Of a DNA stretch of 5,960 nucleotides, positions 1 through 5,746 are shown in pieces. Position 1 is the stretch's first letter. Every line of letters starts with the position of its first letter. The DNA is taken from NCBI GenBank assembly GCA_023250755.1, contig JAHFAC010000124.1, positions 1 to 5,960 on the forward strand, written 5' to 3'. The notes below the pieces were generated by a model, which was given only the letters and a program-made list of their open reading frames with translations, was not told the DNA's origin and searched no databases. The translations under genes and the position numbers were made by a program. Source of the DNA: Bacteriovoracaceae bacterium (lineage in GTDB: Bacteria; Bdellovibrionota; UBA1018).

Positions 1-2076
1 GATTTTTCGCTTTTTGTCCATTCCCTCTTGCTTAAACAAGAAAATATCCTGAAGGGTCCCGACGTCCCCCTGCATTCCGGAGATCTCAGTAATAGCAGTC
101 ACCTTACGTGAACCATCTGAAAGCCGATTCTGCTGAATAATCAGATTTACTCCCGAAGCGATATTTTCTTTGATCGCCTTTGAGGGGAGGCCAATCCCCG
201 CCATCATGCACAAAGTCTCCAAACGACCGATGCTCTCACGCGGGGTATTGGAGTGAACAGTGGTCATAGAACCACCGTGACCGGTATTCATCGCCTGCAA
301 CATATCCAGCGCGGCACCATCTCGACACTCACCGACCACAATTCGATCGGGCCTCATTCTGAGGCAACACTTGACCAGATCTCGAATGCTGACCTCACCC
401 TCACCTTCAATATTCTTAGGACGAGTTTCAAGCCTCACCAGGTGTTCTTGTCCCAGCTGAAGCTCTGCCGAATCTTCAACCGTGATAATCCTCTCATTAG
501 CGGGAATAAAACTCGAAAGGACATTAAGCAGCGTCGTTTTACCTGAACCTGTTCCGCCTGAAACCACGATATTGAGCTTTGCCTCGACACAGCTTCTCAA
601 AAAATCAGCAATCTCCTCAGTCATCGATCCGAAATCAATCAAATCTTTTACTAAAAAACGACGTTTCGGAAATTTTCGGATTGTAATAGTCGGCCCGCGA
701 AGCGAAAGAGGAGGAATAATCACATGCACGCGAGAACCATCCCGTAAACGCGCATCGACATAGGGGACTTTTTCATCCACACGACGGCCAAGAGGTGTCA
801 CGATACGCTCAATCACATTCATCATCTGTAATTCGCTTGAAAAAGTGACCTTTGAGAGTTGAATCTTACCTGTGCGTTCCACGTAAATCTGATCCCTCGC
901 GTTCACCATGATTTCAGTGACACCCTCGTCAGACAATAAATCCTCAAGAGGCCCAAGCCCCAGAGCTTCGTCCAATACTTCTTTGACCATCTGTGCCTTG
1001 TGCTCACGAGACGGAAGAAGTGCGGCCGTATCCTCTGCATTGACGATATCTAAAATACCTTTTTGGGTTTTCTCGCGAAGAACAGCTCTTTGCTTTGGAT
1101 CATTGGTATCCACGTTCGTCTTTTTGAGATCCATCTGCTCGACCAAAGCTTTATGGATCCGAAGTTTCATCGCGGTCCATGGATCTGTCGCCGCAAGCGA
1201 CCCACGTCCCAAGAGCTGATCTGCTCCGCCCCCTCGCGATACTTCTGAGAGCGGAGATGTCGCTGCCCCAGGGGCCTGGGGCCTGAGCTGTAATGCACTC
1301 ACTCGAGGCTTCATCAACTTGGATAAATTTTCAAACAATTGGACCTGCTGAATTTTTCGGACCAAATCATGGTAGGCTCGCGCAATCGGCGTGTTTTGAG
1401 CTCCGATACAAACTGGCACACTCTTGGCCAAGCAGCTGTCGCAAGTATTGATATCCTCAGGAATGGCGGCAAAAATAGGGCGACCTAGGTTTTTTTGTAT
1501 GATTTGCGGGGTGATAATATTAGTCTGCGAATAACGATTGACCATAATCTGCACCATCTCGGGAGGAAAAAGAAGTTCCTGAATTCTCGATAAAACACGC
1601 TTGGTCTGATTGATGGCAATCACATCGGCAATGGTAATCACAAAAATCACAGTGGCGAACTCAAGCACCCGCAATATATGGGGATCCATACTGCTTCCGC
1701 AATCAACCACGGTGAGGTTAAAATGGTTTGATACCGCCTTCATAAACTTGCCAAGCCCATCGATGTCCAGATCCCTGGCCTGGATTGAATCCCTTGGAGC
1801 ACCAATATAGCTATAACCGGCGGGAGAATTGATCAAAAACGGAGAAAGCGACTTGAGGTCAAAAGTCACCCCTTGAAGCCTTGAAATATCCACAATGCTC
1901 TTAGGAGGATTTTGCCCCAAAATGATGTTCTGATCCCCCATGCTGTTCAAGTCGAGGTCTAAAATTAATGGTCTTTGTTTAAAATCCTGCATGTAAGCAA
2001 TCGCAAGATTAGCGGCAAAAACGCTTTTACCGACTCCTCCCTTTCCCCCTACGATCGCTATCACATGGCCAGCCAT
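1..2076 (-). CDS. cpaF: TadZ/CpaE ParA-like ATPase fused to TadA/CpaF pilus assembly ATPase (3' partial)
   Basis: One frame stays open from ATG 2076-2074 to the window edge: 692 codons, read one by one, without a stop. Residues 1-250 are a MinD/ParA-family ATPase like TadZ/CpaE, which places Tad machinery in the cell. They show the deviant Walker A GGKGGVGKS (10-18), DLDL (40-43) and VVDCG (123-127). Residues about 253-297 are a Pro/Gly/Ala/Ser-rich linker. From about 298 the chain is TadA/CpaF, the hexameric cytoplasmic ATPase that powers pilus assembly: Walker A GGTGSGKTT (507-515), Asp box TVEDSAELQL (532-541), Walker B IVVGE (579-583, Glu583) and His box GHDGSMTTVH (599-608). By comparison with usual CpaF C-termini, a few tens of residues are missing to the left. 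The start follows cpaC by 13 bases, and AGAGG overlapping the cpaC stop is a plausible ribosome site. TadZ normally has an N-terminal receiver-like domain, and TadZ and TadA are normally separate proteins. Family calls are firm; the effect of fusion is inference. Confidence 0.93.
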   Translation of the reverse strand, partial: MAGHVIAIVGGKGGVGKSVFAANLAIAYMQDFKQRPLILDLDLNSMGDQNIILGQNPPKSIVDISRLQGVTFDLKSLSPFLINSPAGYSYIGAPRDSIQARDLDIDGLGKFMKAVSNHFNLTVVDCGSSMDPHILRVLEFATVIFVITIADVIAINQTKRVLSRIQELLFPPEMVQIMVNRYSQTNIITPQIIQKNLGRPIFAAIPEDINTCDSCLAKSVPVCIGAQNTPIARAYHDLVRKIQQVQLFENLSKLMKPRVSALQLRPQAPGAATSPLSEVSRGGGADQLLGRGSLAATDPWTAMKLRIHKALVEQMDLKKTNVDTNDPKQRAVLREKTQKGILDIVNAEDTAALLPSREHKAQMVKEVLDEALGLGPLEDLLSDEGVTEIMVNARDQIYVERTGKIQLSKVTFSSELQMMNVIERIVTPLGRRVDEKVPYVDARLRDGSRVHVIIPPLSLRGPTITIRKFPKRRFLVKDLIDFGSMTEEIADFLRSCVEAKLNIVVSGGTGSGKTTLLNVLSSFIPANERIITVEDSAELQLGQEHLVRLETRPKNIEGEGEVSIRDLVKCCLRMRPDRIVVGECRDGAALDMLQAMNTGHGGSMTTVHSNTPRESIGRLETLCMMAGIGLPSKAIKENIASGVNLIIQQNRLSDGSRKVTAITEISGMQGDVGTLQDIFLFKQEGMDKKRKI
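1265..1282. repeat. GC-rich perfect inverted repeat in the interdomain linker
   Basis: GCCCCAGG-GG-CCTGGGGC is a perfect 8-base inverted repeat with a 2-base spacer; sterically it would form a stem of about 7 pairs with a 4-base loop. It lies inside the coding frame, in codons for the RPQAPGAA part of the linker between the TadZ-like and CpaF-like halves. No U-run follows, so it does not resemble an intrinsic terminator. It may be a by-product of Pro/Ala/Gly codons; a role in slowing ribosomes between domains is speculation. Confidence 0.6.
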
Positions 2077-2085
2077 ATCCCCCCG

Positions 2086-2090
2086 CCTCT
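2086..2090 (-). promoter_or_regulatory. Ribosome binding site for the cpaE-cpaF fusion
   Basis: On the minus strand the sequence reads TGAGAGG, where TGA is the cpaC stop codon. AGAGG lies 9 bases before ATG 2076, and a G6 run follows 2 bases before the ATG. Overlap of the site with the preceding stop suggests translational coupling of the secretin and the fused ATPase. It supports the ATG at 2076 as the start, right before the P-loop. Confidence 0.5.
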
Positions 2091-3739
2091 CACTTTACCT
2101 TGATCCTAAAATTCTTCTTCAAGTCATCGGTCCCCTCTGATGCGTTTTCGATTATCTGTGGGGTCACGAAAATAACGAAATTTGATTTATTTTTTCGATA
2201 TCCTTTCGTGCGCATCAACGTGAACAATGGTTGTGTATTGCCCTCAAACGAACCTGGTTTCGGGTCGTCTTTGTTAAAATCAGTTCCGATATCACTCGCC
2301 ACCACTCCACCTACTGCCGCACTTTCATTGGATTTCACATAAAGCTTAGTCTTGATGTTGTGATTAGTTGTAGTGGGTGGTCCGGAGACAGGAGGCTTGC
2401 CGACCAGGCTCACTTGGCTCAAATCTAAGTCAAGCTGGATATCCTCGCTTTGACCTAAAATAAGAGGAGTCGCTGCTACGCGTAATCCTACTGGGGTGTT
2501 TGCCACCTGAGGCTGCCCCGTTGGCCCCACAGTGACAAAAGGGATATTGGTCTCCTCATTCAGCTGTGCCGGTTGACCACTCCGAGTAATGAGCGTTCCG
2601 GTTTTCAAGACACGAGCATACCCCGCTGTTTGAAGACTTTTTAACGTTGGAATTAAGCTCGATACAGTTCCACTAAAAGAAGTGCCGCTCACTGCGGGCG
2701 CGCCAGCCTCATTCTTGCCTGTTGTGATTGCAACCTCACTGGTCAATCCCGGCTGCCACTTGAATTGAAAGAGCTTATTATAATCTTTAGCCAACTCGAC
2801 AAAGTGAACAGTGATTCTTACCAGCTTCTCTTGTTTTTTGGGTGGAGGAGGATTAATGACGATGAAGTTCTGAATCAAGCTTCTTGAAATAACTTGGGCA
2901 TTTCCAGAGTCCTTCTGTACAAGTTGATGCGTTGGTCTAACTTCTGGCAAATAAATTTTAGCGACTTCTTTAGCGCGATTAGCTTGATCGAGATTGTCGA
3001 CCGTTCCTTCGAGAAGGATCAGCCCATTCACCACGCGCGTCTTGACGTTAGGAGCAAACGCATTGATATCATCTTGAATTCGTTTTGCTAGGGTTTGGAG
3101 ACTCATCATCGACATGGTTGCCAAGTTCAATACAAATCCTTTGTAAACGTCCTCTGAAATAACTGAAACCAACCGACCATAATCAGCTGGAACCAGAACC
3201 TCGCCATCAATCACGACTTTTTGACCAACCACACGGATCTCGATCCCCTCAATATCCTTAAGGAGCTCGTGAAGTTCGGCTGCCCGTCTGTAAAGGTTAG
3301 AAGCAGTGACCGTTACCTTAAAAATTAAGCGAAGAGTGCCATACTCATCCCTAAATGTTACTGTCGTCTCACCACTCTTAAGCCCCCTGAATACGATCTG
3401 TCTCTGATCACCGATTTTAACCAGGGTAACAGCCACGACCTGAAGATTTCCAATGGAGATCCCTTTTTCTCTGTCGACATCAAAATCAATATCCACAGCG
3501 CGATCTTCGCCCGTAGTCACTAGAACATGACGCTTATCAGCCTTGGACTCAGACTCATCACGCGTCAACCTCGAATGATGGTACTTGGTGCGCTTGGGCA
3601 CTGGAGGTTCTTGATCTTCTGCTAGCAGGCCCGAAGAAAGCAAGAAAAGACCCATGGCTACCCCAATCGCCCATGGCAATGGCGCCTCCTTTCGTTTTTC
3701 CCCGCCTCTGGCTCTGTAAAAATCCCCCATCCCCTCCAT
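2090..3739 (-). CDS. cpaC: Tad pilus outer-membrane secretin CpaC/RcpA
   Basis: This 549-residue protein is the likely outer-membrane channel through which the Flp pilus exits. Residues 1-40 look like a signal peptide: a long basic n-region, a hydrophobic core at 23-39 and likely cleavage after LLA (38-40). A pilus-secretin N-domain spans about 78-147, with the typical GLKSGETTVTF at 119-129. A BON-like region spans about 212-265, with VNGLILLEGTVDN at 237-249. The secretin core runs from about 305 to 530: VRITVHFVEL (307-316), RVLKTGTLITRSGQPA (376-391), VGLRVAATPLI (417-427) and the C-terminal FVIFVTPQII (521-530). The usual lip motif of the LPILG-x-LF type is not evident. The ATG at 3739 has AGGGAG 4 bases upstream, rather close; a second ATG at 3730 is possible and leaves the signal peptide intact. 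It follows cpaB by 22 bases and precedes the fused ATPase by 13. Confidence 0.93.
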   Translation of the reverse strand: MEGMGDFYRARGGEKRKEAPLPWAIGVAMGLFLLSSGLLAEDQEPPVPKRTKYHHSRLTRDESESKADKRHVLVTTGEDRAVDIDFDVDREKGISIGNLQVVAVTLVKIGDQRQIVFRGLKSGETTVTFRDEYGTLRLIFKVTVTASNLYRRAAELHELLKDIEGIEIRVVGQKVVIDGEVLVPADYGRLVSVISEDVYKGFVLNLATMSMMSLQTLAKRIQDDINAFAPNVKTRVVNGLILLEGTVDNLDQANRAKEVAKIYLPEVRPTHQLVQKDSGNAQVISRSLIQNFIVINPPPPKKQEKLVRITVHFVELAKDYNKLFQFKWQPGLTSEVAITTGKNEAGAPAVSGTSFSGTVSSLIPTLKSLQTAGYARVLKTGTLITRSGQPAQLNEETNIPFVTVGPTGQPQVANTPVGLRVAATPLILGQSEDIQLDLDLSQVSLVGKPPVSGPPTTTNHNIKTKLYVKSNESAAVGGVVASDIGTDFNKDDPKPGSFEGNTQPLFTLMRTKGYRKNKSNFVIFVTPQIIENASEGTDDLKKNFRIKVK

Positions 3740-3761
3740 TTAGCTCCCTATCTTCATTTTC

Positions 3762-4598
3762 CTACCGACGCGACGCTGGCCCTCTCGGAAATCGAGCAGC
3801 ATCTCCTCCCAAAACATCATCTGCCGTCATCCCCGCAATTCCAGTTCGTTCGGTATCATCATTATTTCTCAAAGCCAGGCTGATACTGTTCTCGCCATTT
3901 GCAAGAATCAGCGTCAACATTTGCGCCTGAGTAGGATCCACCTCAACTGCGACTGAGGTAAAAGATGTATCTTCACTTAAGGGACGGATCTTCTCTTTGC
4001 CCCCGTAAGGATCTGCCTCCACCACCCGCGCCAAATTATTAGTCACATGCCTGCCAATCGACAACACCACGACGTCTTGGAGAATGGTTTTTACAACTCG
4101 ATTTTCTTTTCCTGAACCCCGATCCAAAACTGCGATCAAATCGACACGATCTCCCGGCTTGACTAATTTTGAGACTCCGGTCACCTCGCTTACAGGCACA
4201 GACACCGCCCGCTTGCCGGGAGTGACCTGGGGCGAAAGCCCAGTACGAATGCTCGGTTCAGTAATTTTATTAGTCGTAATTTGCTCGCCTGCCTTGATCG
4301 GGACTAAAGCAACATTATTCACAATCACTCGTAAACCTTGAGAGGTTTCTTTTTCTATTTCTCCCTTTGCGAACGAAATCGCATTGGGCTCAAGGAATTT
4401 AGCTGGGATCTCCGAAAGCTCCAGCATTTTTTCGTTGATTGTTTCTTGTTCCTTGATGTCTTTCTTGGCTTTAACGACAAGAACCGCTGTTCCAAATTTT
4501 TTCTTGGCCTCTTCTTCGATGCTGGAAACATAGCTCTGCACAAAAAAAACAGCCAATGCCGCCATCGCCAGAGATAAGGTTAAAGCTTTATTATTCAT
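3762..4598 (-). CDS. cpaB: Flp pilus assembly protein CpaB/RcpC
   Basis: This 278-residue protein matches CpaB/RcpC, an inner-membrane-anchored periplasmic protein that works with the secretin in Tad pilus biogenesis. One N-terminal membrane segment covers about residues 5-24. A SAF-type domain follows at about 38-110, running from TAVLVVKAKKDI to the IKAGEQIT motif. The RcpC core spans about 125-245 and includes TPGKRAVSVPVSEVTGV (126-142), KPGDRVDLIAVL (147-158) and the DPTQAQMLTLILANG segment (221-235). The C-terminal 30 residues look disordered and end in a basic PRGPASRR tail. ATG 4598 is preceded by AGGAGT with good spacing. The start overlaps the stop of the upstream minor pilin by 8 bases (ATGAATAA), so the two are probably translationally coupled. 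Length and domain order are typical for the family, and the position directly before cpaC is the standard one. Confidence 0.93.
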   Translation of the reverse strand: MNNKALTLSLAMAALAVFFVQSYVSSIEEEAKKKFGTAVLVVKAKKDIKEQETINEKMLELSEIPAKFLEPNAISFAKGEIEKETSQGLRVIVNNVALVPIKAGEQITTNKITEPSIRTGLSPQVTPGKRAVSVPVSEVTGVSKLVKPGDRVDLIAVLDRGSGKENRVVKTILQDVVVLSIGRHVTNNLARVVEADPYGGKEKIRPLSEDTSFTSVAVEVDPTQAQMLTLILANGENSISLALRNNDDTERTGIAGMTADDVLGGDAARFPRGPASRR

Positions 4599-5145
4599 CG
4601 AGCGGACTCCTGCAGTATTGAAAAATTTGAGCTCTCAGGCCCTGACCCTCTCCGAAAGTCCTGAGCGAATCGGGCGTGATGGGATGATTTCCGCCATCCC
4701 CACCAATGACATTGCTCTGGGTACAAAGGGCAACCGTATTGCGAACTCTCACCTTTGCCCGTTCTGACGGCTCTGCACGCTCCTCGTCCGTCACATTTTT
4801 GTTTTTCGGGTCCCTTGTAATGTTCTGGGTCGAAGCAATAGGACGATAACTCTCACTGCTTTCTTCAGGAGCTGGATTGCCAGCCACTCCGATCACCATC
4901 TGATTATAGCCCAAAGGAGTGAAATTTACGTTTCTCTGCGAAATGGCAGGATAAATCGCACTGTTAAAGGTCAACCAATGAATATGGGCCCGCGCGTACT
5001 GCTGATTCACGATTGAAATTTGCATCGCCATATTCACTTTAATCATGAGCGCGACAAGGCCCATCAGAACTGGAAGCAAGAATGCGAACTCCAAGACACT
5101 CTGGCCGCCCTCATCAACAACCGTTGTCAATAAACGCAATTTCAA
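4591..5145 (-). CDS. TadE/TadF-like minor pilin (TTG start)
   Basis: This 184-residue protein has a type IVc prepilin N-terminus: a short leader with K2 and R4, then GG/QSVLEF (cleavage expected after Gly14, Glu at +5), followed by a hydrophobic helix at about 20-36. The Gly/4 residues/Glu/Phe pattern is that of TadE- and TadF-type pseudopilins, cut by the Tad prepilin peptidase and thought to act in pilus assembly or as minor subunits. The rest is a soluble domain with two cysteines (141 and 178) that could pair in the periplasm. The start is TTG at 5145, chosen because TAGGAG stands 6 bases upstream and because it gives a normal-length leader. It overlaps the 3' end of the preceding tadE-like gene by 32 bases in another frame and the cpaB start by 8. 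I cannot tell TadE from TadF by sequence alone. The C-terminal domain is not one I recognise. Confidence 0.85.
   Translation of the reverse strand: MKLRLLTTVVDEGGQSVLEFAFLLPVLMGLVALMIKVNMAMQISIVNQQYARAHIHWLTFNSAIYPAISQRNVNFTPLGYNQMVIGVAGNPAPEESSESYRPIASTQNITRDPKNKNVTDEERAEPSERAKVRVRNTVALCTQSNVIGGDGGNHPITPDSLRTFGEGQGLRAQIFQYCRSPLDE
4607..4611 (-). promoter_or_regulatory. Ribosome binding site of cpaB
   Basis: AGGAG on the minus strand lies 8 bases before ATG 4598, inside the last codons of the minor-pilin gene. It fixes the cpaB start, which gives a clean N-terminal membrane anchor. Confidence 0.65.
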
Positions 5146-5746
5146 ACGCCTCTCCTAGGTAGCCCTTACACTCTGAAAAGCTAGGCTCTCGGCCGAGCCA
5201 GCTCTCCGAAGTGAGGGTCACCGAGTTTACAGACTGTTTCTTGTCCTCTCCCTTCTGATCCTGACCGGACGAGCCAGCAAACGGGATCAAAAAGAGACGA
5301 CTCTTAAATGTATATCGGACTCCCTCCAGCCAACTGAAGTCGCGGACCTTGGAATTAAATTGCGCGGGGGGATCCACTTGAAAACCCGTCATATCACTGC
5401 CACCCCCAACACCCACGGCAATGGTGGGCAAACGATCCTTGCCAGAAACTACCAGGCTTTTTTTCAACATACGACCAATCACATTTCTTGAGCGCTCGAC
5501 TTGTTCGGTTCGATTGGGTCCAGAGGAAAGATAAGCGCGTGCCGACATAAAAGTGGCGTAGTGAACGAAGTTGCCCCAGGCAAAAACCATCGCCAGCTGG
5601 AAATAAAAAAACACAAAAGCAATCAGGAGAATGAGTGTCAGAGCAAACTCGACTGTGGCTTGGCCTGATTCATTTTTTTTAGACAGCGTTTTATTTTCTC
5701 GGATTAATAAAGAGTTTAAAATTGGACACTCCCCCTCCCCTGGCAC
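5114..5746 (-). CDS. tadE: TadE-like minor pilin (start uncertain)
   Basis: The product is a TadE-type pseudopilin: a basic stretch (KK) followed by ESG/QATVEF, with cleavage expected between Gly and Gln (Gly codon 5665-5663) and Glu at +5. A strongly hydrophobic helix of about 24 residues follows (ALTLILLIAFVFFYFQLAMV), then a soluble domain of about 150 residues ending in DNGC. The processed part is about 182 residues and has two cysteines, 17 residues apart at the C-terminus. Peptidase processing in the inner membrane and a role in Flp pilus assembly are inferred from the family. The start is unclear. Between the flp stop (5693-5691) and the cleavage site there is no ATG, GTG or TTG in frame. 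Candidates are GTG 5746 (given here, overlapping flp by 56 bases), ATG 5770 (weak AAGG upstream, overlap 80) and CTG 5686, which lies 4 bases after the flp stop and gives the short leader MSKKNESG. The gene itself is secure; only the leader is in doubt. Confidence 0.85.
   Translation of the reverse strand: MPGEGECPILNSLLIRENKTLSKKNESGQATVEFALTLILLIAFVFFYFQLAMVFAWGNFVHYATFMSARAYLSSGPNRTEQVERSRNVIGRMLKKSLVVSGKDRLPTIAVGVGGGSDMTGFQVDPPAQFNSKVRDFSWLEGVRYTFKSRLFLIPFAGSSGQDQKGEDKKQSVNSVTLTSESWLGREPSFSECKGYLGEAFEIAFIDNGC
5152..5157 (-). promoter_or_regulatory. Ribosome binding site selecting the TTG start at 5145
   Basis: The minus strand reads TAGGAGAGGCGT followed by TTG. TAGGAG is a near-ideal Shine-Dalgarno sequence 6 bases before the TTG. 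It lies inside the last codons of the upstream tadE-like gene. It is the main reason for preferring this non-ATG start. Confidence 0.75.

Noticed and set aside
1168..1170. Internal ATG (residue 303, at the start of the CpaF part) as an independent cpaF start
   Set aside because: It is well placed for a normal CpaF N-terminus, but the upstream bases (GGACCGCG) hold no convincing Shine-Dalgarno and there is no upstream stop. It remains a weak possibility for a second, shorter product.
253..1248. Plus-strand open frames opposite the ATPase gene
   Set aside because: They are antisense shadows of a strongly conserved coding frame, with no recognisable domains, no good ribosome sites and unnatural composition.
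1..2076. MinD/FlhG flagellar-placement ATPase as the identity of the N-terminal half
   Set aside because: The fold family is the same, but fusion to CpaF and position after cpaC point to TadZ/CpaE.
3740..3757. Tiny ATG...TAA frame (5 codons) in the cpaB-cpaC gap that abuts the cpaC start
   Set aside because: It is too short to assess and readily arises by chance in a purine-rich ribosome-site region.
4227..4243. Short hairpin CTGGG...CCCAG with a GAAA-like loop in cpaB
   Set aside because: It has only about 5-6 pairs with a bulge, lies within conserved codons, has no T-run and no regulatory position.
4355..4543. A 62-residue minus-strand frame within cpaB
   Set aside because: It is an out-of-frame reading of cpaB codons, rich in Lys/Arg/Ser from the shifted frame, with no domain.
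3673..4577. Plus-strand open frames opposite cpaC/cpaB
   Set aside because: They lie antisense to clear CpaB and secretin coding sequence and show no family features.
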